DNA from: Ignavibacteriota bacterium
GTDB taxonomy: Bacteria; Bacteroidota; Ignavibacteria; Ignavibacteriales; Melioribacteraceae
DNA length: 64,000 bases
Assembly: GCA_016716225.1 (NCBI GenBank)
Contig: JADJWT010000001.1
Location: 4,249,737 to 4,313,736 of the forward strand
Direction of reading: 5' to 3'
Made by a program: the position numbers and the translations under genes. This document shows positions 1 through 7,471 of the stretch, one piece after another (within the stretch, counting starts at the first letter, position 1; each line of letters begins with the position of its first letter). The notes beneath the pieces are model-generated. The model had not been told where the DNA came from. It ran no database searches and saw nothing but the letters and a program-made list of their open reading frames with translations.

Positions 1-137
1 GCGCTATGAATGCGAATTTAATTTCTGGTCTTGATGACATAGTACGATATTCTTCAATCAAAGTAACTCAAAATGTTGATAATGAAGGACTTCGTTTAGC
101 AGTTGAAAGAGCAAAAAGAATTCGCAATATGTATTAA
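1..137 (+). CDS. 3' end of an unidentified protein gene (partial)
   Basis: One frame is open from the left edge of the window to a TAA at 135-137, giving 44 residues that end in RAKRIRNMY. The piece is hydrophilic and has a short basic C-terminal helix. An internal ATG lies at 6-8, so it could be a very small complete gene, but the usual explanation at a window edge is the tail of a longer one. I do not recognise the family. Confidence 0.35.
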   Translation, partial: AMNANLISGLDDIVRYSSIKVTQNVDNEGLRLAVERAKRIRNMY

Positions 138-442
138 AAGCGATTTGAGCCTTTATCTATTATTTTTCTTTTTATCTATTCAAAATTATTTACAGAAGAT
201 TTCAAAAGTGAGAAAAAATTGAGTCAGAATTTTCTCATTTTTTTTATTTCGAGTCAAAATTTTACATGTAAATGACATTTTTCGTTAAAATTTTCTACTT
301 TTTTAAAATCAGTGTATTAAAATTTAAATTTGATCTATTTTGTGGGAAAACAAGCTAAAAACGAAGAATATCTCCCCTTTTTGTATAACACTTTTTTGAC
401 AAAAAATGACATAAAATTACTAAAACAAGAATAAACTAGAAA
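138..442. other. AT-rich intergenic stretch
   Basis: Strongly AT-rich with repeated short motifs such as gagtcaaaatttt/gagtcagaatttt near 220-265. I see no reading frame, RNA gene or clear terminator. Confidence 0.4.
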
Positions 443-682
443 TTATTTGATACTTTGTCTCTTATAAATAATTTTCTCAATACTCTTTTGCGATAAGAAA
501 TAATCTGCAGCAACTTTCGATTTGACATCTTTTGGTGACTTTCCTTTAAGTACCATTTCGTGATAATCTAACTCTATTTTGAGATTTCTGAAAGCAATAT
601 CCGGATAACCATCATCAATAAGTGCATTTATTAATGATCTTACAAGGTCGATAAGTCTTAGAGTGAATTTCTTAGTTAACAA
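443..682 (-). CDS. Small hypothetical protein, possible helix-turn-helix
   Basis: A 79-residue frame read from a TTG at 682. It is helical and basic at the C-terminus, with a segment KSPKDVKSKVAADYFLSQKS that reads like a helix-turn-helix followed by a basic tail. The family is not recognised and there is no convincing ribosome binding site. It lies alone between AT-rich gaps in the accessory part of the window, and its orientation is opposite to the cassette genes that follow. It could be a small DNA-binding protein of a mobile element, or the remains of a longer gene, because no ATG start is available. Confidence 0.4.
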   Translation of the reverse strand: MLTKKFTLRLIDLVRSLINALIDDGYPDIAFRNLKIELDYHEMVLKGKSPKDVKSKVAADYFLSQKSIEKIIYKRQSIK

Positions 683-1296
683 TTAAAATTAAGATGTTTT
701 GTGAAGAATTTGTACAATTGTTCTGTAAGTAATTGTAAAATCAATTCAATTCAGGAGAAATAACGTCTTAAATGTATTTTATTTTTGAATTGGCAACATC
801 CTAAAAATGTTAGGATGGTAAAAATGTAGCTGAATTGTTTTAATACGTATTTGTACTTATTGTAAGTACTTATACGTATTTACAAAAAGATATTTTTCTC
901 TTATATTGTATTTAAGATTTAAGTTAAAAATATAAAATAATTATTAATGTAGGTTAATTGGCGAAGCTTTTTTAAGTTCTCAAAAATTAACACTAAGGTT
1001 GATAAATAAAATTAAGTACTTAAGATTTGTGTCGTATTATTAAATCAAAAATTCTTAATAATCATAAGTTAATATTACGCCGAAAGTTATTTAAGTAAAA
1101 TAATGATATTGAATGAATGAAAAGAAGAAGAAAATTCCGTATAATAAACCAAAATTTAAATTTGAAAAATTTTTGTAAAAGTATATTTTATAACGAGTTA
1201 TAAAAATTTTAAGTAGATATTAGAAAATACAAAAGCAGAAGAAATTGCTTGTTTAACTCTCTTCAATATGAGTTGGGCTATTCTGCTTAATATATA
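683..1296. other. Intergenic region before the first cassette
   Basis: AT-rich with no supported gene. It contains an 8-bp inverted repeat, AAGCAGAA (1233-1240) and TTCTGCTT (1281-1288), close to the cassette junction at 1297. This may be the remains of an upstream attC site, but the arms outside these 8 bases do not pair convincingly, so I leave it unresolved. Confidence 0.35.
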
Positions 1297-1323
1297 GTTA
1301 GGTGGATTTAATAAGGTGTAAAT

Positions 1324-2004
1324 ATGTCTTTTATAACTGAGATTAATAATCTTATAACGAGAGTGAATGACCCAAGTAAATTTACTGATGCTCAAAGAAG
1401 AGAAAGGGTTATTCTCTATGCGAATGGAATAGAGTCAAAAAACAAACAAGCTTCCTTTGCGTTAGCATTAATAAACTCTCTTAGTAATCAAACGCCAAGT
1501 AATACAAGAGATGCTTACGGTTATGACGATTATGATAAAATTCATTTTTATTCTGATACATTTTGGGCATTAGAGCGATCCATACTTGATGTTCTATCCC
1601 AAATTGTTAATCAAACTGAAAATCTTGGATTGGACGAAAGAAGCTGTGATTTTACAAGGGTGATTAATTACATACAGGCGAACCACAATCATTCGCCGCT
1701 TTTACCATTATTGTCTACGCTTAGGAATTTACAAGAATATACTCAACTTGATGAATATCGTAATTGTTCGATGCATCGTAGGCAAGTATATCTCGAATAT
1801 CAACAGACTTCACGTGCATATACAACCCCTGGATATGGAAATGCTTCCGGTTCAGTTATTTCTCATGAATGGATAGTTTGTGAAAATCCGCTTGATGTTA
1901 TTCCAGCTATTACCTTAAGAAGATTAATTACACCATATTGTCAAAATATTTTTGATATAATAGAAAACAATGTAAAAACAATTTTAAATAATCTTATTCC
2001 ATAA
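1324..2004 (+). CDS. HEPN-motif protein, putative RNase/toxin-like
   Basis: A 226-residue, mostly helical soluble protein with no signal peptide. Residues 146-151 (RNCSMH) form the R-x4-H motif that defines the catalytic site of many HEPN ribonucleases, followed by R152 and R153. The rest resembles Cthe_2314-like HEPN proteins only in a general way. The ATG is preceded by AAGGTG at about 7 bases. The next gene starts 17 bases after the stop and is probably co-translated. HEPN proteins act in toxin-antitoxin, RNA-processing and phage-defence systems; whether this one cuts RNA is inferred from the motif alone. It could also be a non-enzymatic HEPN scaffold. The pair sits inside a candidate integron cassette, a common place for toxin-antitoxin and defence genes. 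Confidence 0.55.
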   Translation: MSFITEINNLITRVNDPSKFTDAQRRERVILYANGIESKNKQASFALALINSLSNQTPSNTRDAYGYDDYDKIHFYSDTFWALERSILDVLSQIVNQTENLGLDERSCDFTRVINYIQANHNHSPLLPLLSTLRNLQEYTQLDEYRNCSMHRRQVYLEYQQTSRAYTTPGYGNASGSVISHEWIVCENPLDVIPAITLRRLITPYCQNIFDIIENNVKTILNNLIP

Positions 2005-2021
2005 AAATAAAAAGGTGAGTC

Positions 2022-2306
2022 ATGGCAAATGAATTAAAAAATCCACAGCAAATACAAATCAACACTACTGATGAGATGTCACGTGGAAGATTCAGCAATA
2101 CTATGTTTATAGCACATAGCCCAGAAGAATTTATTCTAGATTGGATGCTTATGTCTCCAAATGGCAATCATCTTGTATCTAGACTAATTGTATCACCTGG
2201 TCATATGAAAAGAATTATTAAAGCTCTTAATGATAACATGAAAAACTTCGAAGAAAAATTTGGTGAAGTTAAATTCTTAGAACCAAGTGAACAAAAATTT
2301 AATTAA
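2022..2306 (+). CDS. DUF3467 family protein
   Basis: 94 residues matching the pattern of DUF3467: a short N-terminal strand (QIQINT), then FSNTMFIAHSPEEFILDW, a V-S-R-L-I-V-S-P segment, and a helix ending in EEKFGEV. The family is small, widespread and of unknown biochemical function. AAGGTGA before the ATG gives a good ribosome binding site. It is the second gene of a two-gene unit with the HEPN-motif protein, and its size would suit an antitoxin or regulatory partner, but that role is inference from position only. The family is also known outside such pairs, so it need not neutralise anything. Confidence 0.7.
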   Translation: MANELKNPQQIQINTTDEMSRGRFSNTMFIAHSPEEFILDWMLMSPNGNHLVSRLIVSPGHMKRIIKALNDNMKNFEEKFGEVKFLEPSEQKFN

Positions 2307-2311
2307 TAATA

Positions 2312-2507
2312 TCCACCTAACCCGCAACTCAAAGCGACCGCTATCTTCGAAGCGGTCGTTTAATGTGGCAATTGGGTTTAGCTTTTCAAAGTAAGTTTGT
2401 TGTTCAAAGTTGATTTGTAAAACGAAGTTGATTTTAAAACAAAAAAAGTAGTTGCCAAAAGCGTCATTGTAGTTATGGGCGGCGCTTTAGTTGCAATGCC
2501 GTTATAC
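2312..2507. other. Candidate attC recombination site between cassettes 1 and 2
   Basis: Left core ACCTAAC at 2315-2321 and right core GTTATAC at 2501-2507. The inner arms pair: GCAACTcAAAGCGaCCGC (2324-2341) against GCGGCGCTTTAGTTGC (2479-2494), complete except for two unpaired bases in the left arm. Such extrahelical bases are a hallmark of attC. The site is long, about 195 bases, with a second hairpin inside (CGACCGCT 2335-2342 with AGCGGTCG 2351-2358). A shorter alternative fold of about 68 bases ending near GTTTAGC (2376-2382) is possible, but its right core fits the consensus less well and does not coincide with the next cassette start. Confidence 0.5.
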
Positions 2508-3228
2508 CACTAAAATATTATAGGAAAAACATGAAATCATTTTACTCTCTTTTTATTTTATTCTTTGTATTTAACTTATCAATTGCTCAAACAGATTGTG
2601 AAAATGATGTCCTTGACCTGAAACATGGATTGCAGTTTCAAGTTAGAACATTATCACTTTCTGATTTCAATGGTTATACTTTTGCTTATAGATATTTACT
2701 TAATAATAATTCTGGATTGAGAATCGGAATATTCGCAAATATTTCTGATGAAAATTTCACTGAAAATCATTTAGTGGATTCCTCAAAATTCAATTCCCCT
2801 CAAGAAAATATCAATTATGATCTTAAGTTTTCTGTACAGTATATTAAAACAATAATGAGAAAAGAAGATTTTTCATTTATAATGGGATTCGGTCCATTTA
2901 TTGCTTATCAGAAAAGAGAATCAAATGCAAATGATTATGGTCATAATTACACAAGAGAATACCTAAGCAAATATAATAGTACAAGTTTTGGTTTAGACAT
3001 ACTGATGGGCGTAGAATATAATTTATCAAATAACGTGATTTTATCTGGTGAATATGGTTTGGCAATGTCAATTGGTAGTTTGGATTCTAAACGTACAGAA
3101 AATTTTTACTATAACGACGCGTATGAGATAGATCAAAAACATGAAGAAAAAAGTGAAGGGACTCTATATTTAGTAAAGGGAATCGGCGCTAGTTTAGGCT
3201 TATCAATATTTTTCTAAAGTGGTATAAC
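2502..3228 (+). mobile_element. Candidate integron gene cassette 2 (outer-membrane-like protein), 3' end unresolved
   Basis: GTTATACCACT at 2501-2511 has its exact reverse complement AGTGGTATAAC at 3218-3228, immediately after the stop codon of the single gene. This repeats the arrangement of cassette 1 with a different core sequence. Beyond 3228 the expected left arm begins (CAGCAAATCTACCCGACCGC) but I cannot find its matching right arm. The attC of this cassette may therefore be truncated or degraded, perhaps by the tmRNA/tRNA-like junction at 3375. Confidence 0.5.
2531..3217 (+). CDS. Secreted beta-barrel-like outer membrane protein
   Basis: 228 residues with a clear signal peptide (hydrophobic to about residue 18, ending SIAQ). 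The mature part alternates polar and hydrophobic residues, contains several Gly/aromatic strands (FGPFIAY, SFGLDILMGVEY, LSGEYGLAMS) and ends in aromatic F-F, all typical of small outer-membrane beta-barrels such as the OMP_b-brl group. No enzymatic motif is seen. The ATG follows AGGAAAAAC. It is the only gene of candidate cassette 2. Its specific role is unknown; adhesion, lipid handling or a passive barrel are all possible. Confidence 0.55.
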   Translation: MKSFYSLFILFFVFNLSIAQTDCENDVLDLKHGLQFQVRTLSLSDFNGYTFAYRYLLNNNSGLRIGIFANISDENFTENHLVDSSKFNSPQENINYDLKFSVQYIKTIMRKEDFSFIMGFGPFIAYQKRESNANDYGHNYTREYLSKYNSTSFGLDILMGVEYNLSNNVILSGEYGLAMSIGSLDSKRTENFYYNDAYEIDQKHEEKSEGTLYLVKGIGASLGLSIFF

Positions 3229-3616
3229 CAGCAAATCTACCCGACCGCTTAGGAAAATTAAGAATCAATTCATTTTAATAGTTTCCAATTATGTCATAAT
3301 TCATAAGTAAAAATATTCTATTTTGTGCATAATTTGTGCGCTGTGTCTGTAAGTTATTGTTTTTATTGATATTTTGTGGAGGTGGCGGGAGTTGTACCTA
3401 CTATATTTTATTATTTTTCTAGCTATTCATCATTTCTTTATTTATTTGTTAACTTATTATTTTATAATACGTTATACCTAATATTATATTTTTTGATTTC
3501 TTTTATAATCTTATAAATATCTTTTATTATCGCATATTTTTGTAAGAATATTGTAAGAATAATTGATATTGAATTGTCTAAACAATATCTTTATTTATTG
3601 AAAAAAGAAGACTAAG
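3229..3616. other. Intergenic region between cassette 2 and the integrase
   Basis: No gene seen. It carries the start of an unresolved attC arm (3229-3250), a tmRNA/tRNA-like 3' end (3375-3398) and a very AT-rich leader before the integrase. GTTATACC at 3471-3478 repeats the core found at 2501 but lacks a partner here. Confidence 0.4.
3375..3398 (-). other. tmRNA/tRNA 3'-end-like attachment site fragment
   Basis: Read on the minus strand this gives ACAACTCCCGCCACCTCCAC. It resembles the 3' half of a T-loop and T-stem (CCCGC), a 7-base acceptor strand (CACCTCC) and a discriminator A, as at the 3' end of tmRNA genes (or a tRNA). No 5' acceptor, D-arm or tag region follows at higher coordinates, so this is only the end piece. 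Fragments of this kind mark attachment sites of integrative elements, and a tyrosine recombinase gene lies 220 bases away. If so, the element extends rightward and the intact RNA gene would lie at its far end, outside what I can find. Confidence 0.4.
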
Positions 3617-4864
3617 ATGAATATTAAATTTTACCTTGAACAGAAAAAAAATAGAACTGGGAAACATACTATTTGGTGTTTTATTAGGGAAAAGAATAGG
3701 ACATTACCATTAAATACTGGAGAAAAGATTCAACCAGAATTTTGGGATGTTAATCAGCATAGAGCAAATGAATTAAAAACAAAAGATAAAATGATGAAAG
3801 GAATGTTGTACGGACTCAATAATTACTTAAATATGTATGAAAATAGAATTAGAGAAATTATTCGAGACTCAAAAATTAGAAATTTTAATGCAGATTTTGA
3901 TGATATTGCTCAAGAAATAAAGACAGCATTTTCAAATAAAACACGAAACTTTTTTGATGATTTTGACGATTTCATTTCAGCTAAATCAACTCAGGTTTCT
4001 AAAAGTACTATGAAAAAATATATGCAAACAAAAAAACATCTTAAAGATTTTGAGAATGATATGGGCATAAAAATATCTTACTCAAAAATAAATCTATTAT
4101 TTTTTGATAAATTTTATCCGTATTTAATTAGTAATAAAAACTTTATTGATAATACTGCGAATAAAACTATTAGCTTTCTTAAAGTATTTATGAATTGGGC
4201 AGTTGAAAGAGAGTTAACAAAAAATACTGATTTTAGAAATTTTAAGATTAAATATAATAAAAATGATATAGTTTATTTAACAGAACAAGAGCTAATGAAT
4301 TTATATGATATAAAACTAGAGAATGAAAGGTTAACTAGAGTAAGAGATGTTTTTTGTTTCCAATGTTTTACAGGGCAGAGATATTCAGATATTGAAAAAA
4401 TATCTATCTTAGATATTAAAAACGGGATTTGGAGATTTAGAGCCATTAAGACTGGAGAAATTTTGGAAGTACCACTAAACCATTATGCCCTTTCAATTTT
4501 AGAAAAATATCGTGGTTGGGAATCTCCATTACCAATTATAAGTAATCAAAAAATGAATGAGTATATTAAAGAACTTTGTAAAGTTGCCAAGATTACAACT
4601 CATGTTAAAGTATCAAAAATAAAAGCAAATAAAATTGTAGAGGAAATTTTACCAAAATATAATCTTATAGGAACACATACAGCAAGAAGAACATTTATTT
4701 CATTATCTTTAAAAAATGGCATGAAACCAGATTATATTATGAAAGTTGTCGGTCACTCAGATTATAGGATGATGAAAAGATATTTAGCAATAGACAATTC
4801 TGAAGTAAGAAATGAAATGGATAAAGCTTGGGGAAGTTCTCTAAGATTAGTTAAAAAGAATTAG
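3617..4864 (+). CDS. Tyrosine recombinase/integrase, Bacteroidota type
   Basis: 415 residues. An N-terminal arm-binding region (KKNRTGKHTIWCFIREKNRT, then EKIQPEFWD) is followed by a SAM-like core-binding helical domain (about 110-210) and the catalytic domain. The catalytic set is visible: R255 in TGQRYSD, K278, H354 and R357 in HTARRTF, H380 in VGHSD and the nucleophile Y389 in MKRYL. Length and layout match integrases of Bacteroidota conjugative and genomic-island elements. It lacks the extra helix region of integron integrases, so it does not explain the neighbouring cassettes. It is probably the integrase of an element using the tmRNA/tRNA-like end at 3375. No excisionase or transfer genes follow. 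Confidence 0.9.
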   Translation: MNIKFYLEQKKNRTGKHTIWCFIREKNRTLPLNTGEKIQPEFWDVNQHRANELKTKDKMMKGMLYGLNNYLNMYENRIREIIRDSKIRNFNADFDDIAQEIKTAFSNKTRNFFDDFDDFISAKSTQVSKSTMKKYMQTKKHLKDFENDMGIKISYSKINLLFFDKFYPYLISNKNFIDNTANKTISFLKVFMNWAVERELTKNTDFRNFKIKYNKNDIVYLTEQELMNLYDIKLENERLTRVRDVFCFQCFTGQRYSDIEKISILDIKNGIWRFRAIKTGEILEVPLNHYALSILEKYRGWESPLPIISNQKMNEYIKELCKVAKITTHVKVSKIKANKIVEEILPKYNLIGTHTARRTFISLSLKNGMKPDYIMKVVGHSDYRMMKRYLAIDNSEVRNEMDKAWGSSLRLVKKN

Positions 4865-5321
4865 AATTAATAACTGTATCAGTTTTAAAAACTTAAAGTT
4901 GTGAAAATAATTTATGTAAATTTTTTATTAATAGTGTTGACTAAATACTTTGAATTTTTATGAAACAGAATTTAATTGTTAAAAATTACTACTAATTTTT
5001 TAAAATGGTGAAACTCAAAAATCGCTTAATAACGACATTGGTGATATTTTTGTTTCAATGATAATTTGATCCAATAAGTCAAAAAAATATAAAATAATTG
5101 AATTAGCTCTAGTCCCGCTACTAAAGCCCTTATTTTATAAGGGCTTATTTTTTATCTACACAACTACTACACACAATTTCTCAAAATATTTATATTTTTT
5201 CTCTTCATATTTCATTCAACAATTTTATCAAAATATCATAAGCTTAATTTTATTACCAAAAAAACCAAGGTTTTTTTAATTCCAACAACTTAAAAAAAAA
5301 TACAAAAACGACAATACCAAA
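4865..5321. other. Intergenic region downstream of the integrase
   Basis: No gene seen. It contains a rho-independent terminator at 5124-5155, preceded by AGTCCCGCTACT (5111-5122), which resembles the 3' strand of a tRNA T-stem and acceptor. This could be the tail of a lost tRNA gene, but there is no 5' half to support it. Confidence 0.4.
5124..5155 (+). terminator. Rho-independent terminator
   Basis: A perfect 9-bp stem, AAGCCCTTA (5124-5132) with TAAGGGCTT (5138-5146), has a 5-base loop and is followed by ATTTTTTAT. It is about 260 bases past the integrase stop on the same strand. Confidence 0.75.
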
Positions 5322-5438
5322 ATGTTATACTTAGCTTATAGAGATTTATCTAAAAAATGGACTTTACCAATTCAAAACTGGGCTCGTATTCTTTCCAATT
5401 TTTCGATTTACTTTAAGGAAAGATTTCATGATTTTTAA
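5322..5438 (+). pseudogene. C-terminal remnant of an IS256-family (Mutator-type) transposase
   Basis: A 38-residue frame, closed by TAA at 5436-5438, reads LSKKWTLPIQNWARIL...FSIYFKERF. This matches the characteristic end of IS256-family transposases (S-K-K-W-T-x-P-I-x-N-W followed by a short helix and Y-F-x-x-R). A complete transposase is about 400 residues, so more than 90% is missing, including the whole DDE catalytic core. A terminal-repeat-like sequence follows at 5451-5479. The remnant marks an old insertion between the integrase and the chromosomal genes to the right. Confidence 0.65.
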
Positions 5439-5450
5439 TAACTCAATTTT

Positions 5451-5479
5451 CCATTTACACAATAAACTTTACACTCTCG
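5451..5479. repeat. Putative IS256-family terminal inverted repeat (one end only)
   Basis: The reverse complement of this stretch begins GAGAGTGTAAAGTTTATTG and continues TGTAAATGG, a form typical of IS256-family ends. It lies 12 bases after the transposase remnant, where the right end of the IS should be. No matching left end is present nearby. Confidence 0.5.
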
Positions 5480-5701
5480 AGGCATTAAATATTTATAAAT
5501 TTATTTTTTATAAATATAAAAGATTTCATAATTATTTATCTTTTATTTATTAAATTTGATCTAAAGTGCTGGGAAAAATATTTCTACTTGTTTTCTTATC
5601 TTAAAAGCATTAATCCCCAATCTCATCTAAAATTAAACAGGACTATTTCACAACTTACTAGAAATTAAAATATTAATATCACAACATTTTTGTTCTGACT
5701 C
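5480..5701. other. Intergenic region
   Basis: AT-rich, no gene or clear signal. It separates the accessory region from the first minus-strand gene, whose stop is at 5702. Confidence 0.4.
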
Positions 5702-7324
5702 TCATTCGAACAACCCAATTGAAATATTACTATTCTCATCGCATTCAAATCTGTTTAAGACTGCTGACATTTGTCCAGTCCATACAACACTGTAGTTCCA
5801 AGTTAAAATTTTCTGACAGTTGTTAATACCTCGATTAGTACCAAATTTAATAGAATTTGAGGTTTCAAATAAATAAGGTATATCTTTTACTTCTATTTTG
5901 TAATCGTCAATACGCCAACTTGAATAAAAATCTCGGTGCTCCTCTTCTTTGTAACTGATGATTTTATCAAAATCATTACTGAATTCAATATTTATACTTC
6001 CAGTAATTTTAACTTCACCAATACCATCATTGTATGATGTATCCCATACTGAACTAAATACATTTCCAATTATGTTTCCATTTTGATTGTTATATGTGGT
6101 CTTATAGTTTATATAATAAGGATCTTCGTAAGTACTATTCGAGTCTGTTCTTTGAAGAAAACCTTTTACATATATTTCTATTGCTGCTACCTTAAAATTC
6201 AAATTGGAAGTAATACACGGATTAGAATTTTCAGGTAACTTTGCCACATAAAAACGTACAGCAGTCCATGGTTTTAACCTAAGTGATTCATTTGGCCAAT
6301 TAATAAATAATTCCGAATAATTACTCAATTCCAGCTCCAATGCCTTTCCAGATTTCATATTTCTGAATATATCAAATGATTCCGAAGTTAATTCCTCATT
6401 ACCTTTTGGATACCATAAAACATTTTCACCATTTAATTCTCTTAGTTTAATTAAAATTTTTTCATCAGTACTAACACTATTTCTAAGCTTTATTTTTCCA
6501 TTTCTTACTTCTATTACTGCACTATGTGGAACGTTACCGTAAATTCCTTTAGCATCATTGTTTCCCCACATATCTCTTGTAAATAACGCAACCACTTGTT
6601 TATTTTCTGCTTTAATGTATGCTACTAACTCATCCCACTTCTTACTAGTTAATTCATTTGCATTCAATCCGCCAATATCATTGAAATGTGTAAGTAAAAA
6701 TGCTTGCAGAGTTTGATGGCCTGTCAATGGATTAGAATTTATATCTGTATTTGTATTGGGAAATTTCTCTTTCACACTTTTCCATGCTGAATCTGCAACA
6801 CATCCTCTTTTTATAAAATTATCAAGCAGAAAAGTTAAAGTTCCTTTATGACAATTTGCAATCACTCCGTATTTGCTGAAATGATTTATTTCAGTTTGAG
6901 CTGATAATTTCTCTTCATCAGTAACAATTTCTGCACAAATACCCATATCAAAATACTCAGATGCATTTTCAGTAAATGAAACATATATCAGTGGATTGTG
7001 ATCTGAAGGCCAATTATCTGGTAATGAAAAGCTAAGTTTTGCAGGTTTCTCTAATGTTAGACCATCAGGTTCCAAATGTACTGATTTAATACACCATTCG
7101 TGCATTTGTGAGCTGGGTAATGAAGTTAGTGTTATTCTTGTATCTTCTTTTAATGCACCTGCAGGGATTTGTAACTTAATTTCATCCTTAATGGTTATTT
7201 CTCCGCCTTGTAGTGCACTAATTATTTGATATGATTCTTCAATTCTGGTTTCAGTGGGTGAATCTATTTTACAAGAAATGATTAAAAATGCTATTAAAAT
7301 ATAAAAAAGGATAAATTTATTCAC
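5702..7324 (-). CDS. Lipoprotein with a ZU5-like domain
   Basis: 540 residues. The start is GTG at 7324, supported by GGAGG 4 bases upstream. The N-terminus is a lipoprotein signal with the lipobox IISC, so C18 would be lipidated. Residues about 38-70 (GGEITIKDEIKLQIPAGAL followed by TRITL) match the ZU5-type motif G-G-x-x-x-x-...-x-I-P-x-G-A-L. The remaining 400 residues are a mixed alpha/beta region I do not recognise, with several conserved-looking Trp and Asn-Pro turns. It is probably an outer-membrane-anchored surface protein. It stands alone, about 150 bases after the hemerythrin gene. Confidence 0.6.
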   Translation of the reverse strand: MNKFILFYILIAFLIISCKIDSPTETRIEESYQIISALQGGEITIKDEIKLQIPAGALKEDTRITLTSLPSSQMHEWCIKSVHLEPDGLTLEKPAKLSFSLPDNWPSDHNPLIYVSFTENASEYFDMGICAEIVTDEEKLSAQTEINHFSKYGVIANCHKGTLTFLLDNFIKRGCVADSAWKSVKEKFPNTNTDINSNPLTGHQTLQAFLLTHFNDIGGLNANELTSKKWDELVAYIKAENKQVVALFTRDMWGNNDAKGIYGNVPHSAVIEVRNGKIKLRNSVSTDEKILIKLRELNGENVLWYPKGNEELTSESFDIFRNMKSGKALELELSNYSELFINWPNESLRLKPWTAVRFYVAKLPENSNPCITSNLNFKVAAIEIYVKGFLQRTDSNSTYEDPYYINYKTTYNNQNGNIIGNVFSSVWDTSYNDGIGEVKITGSINIEFSNDFDKIISYKEEEHRDFYSSWRIDDYKIEVKDIPYLFETSNSIKFGTNRGINNCQKILTWNYSVVWTGQMSAVLNRFECDENSNISIGLFE

Positions 7325-7471
7325 GGTACCTCCATTGTATTTTAAAACAGATTGTCAATGATTAACCGTAAAAATTTTTCAATTATTGCAGCGTTGATAA
7401 CTATAAATAAATCATAAAATAATTGATAAATTTTGAATGATTATTGAAATATTAAATTAATTTTTATTAAT

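Larger units (their letters stand above)
1298..2501 (+). mobile_element. Candidate integron gene cassette 1 (HEPN + DUF3467)
   Basis: GTTAGGTGGA at 1297-1306 fits the attC right core GTTRRRY. Its exact reverse complement TCCACCTAAC lies at 2312-2321, directly after the second gene, and contains ACCTAAC, a perfect left core RYYYAAC. In an integrated cassette the first bases after G^TT belong to the cassette's own attC and so pair with its left core, which is what is seen. Both genes have short leaders and fill the unit. The 3' boundary is taken as G2501, the G of the next GTTATAC core. A chance 10-bp inverted repeat is possible, but the same pattern recurs at the next gene. Confidence 0.6.

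Noticed and set aside
1188..1297. A complete attC site before cassette 1
   Set aside because: TTATAAC at 1188 could be a left core, but the arms between it and 1297 do not form an attC-like stem beyond one 8-bp inverted repeat.
2335..2358. Simple rho-independent terminator after the DUF3467 gene
   Set aside because: The hairpin is strong but is followed by TTTAATG rather than a T-run, and its left arm also pairs with the distal attC arm.
3617..4864. This recombinase as the integron integrase for the cassettes
   Set aside because: It has the N-terminal arm-binding domain and catalytic layout of Bacteroidota island integrases and lacks the extra helix region typical of IntI.
5111..5122. AGTCCCGCTACT as the second attachment site of the element at 3375
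   Set aside because: It is in the opposite orientation and shares only a short core with the fragment at 3375-3398, so the two cannot be direct repeats of one site.
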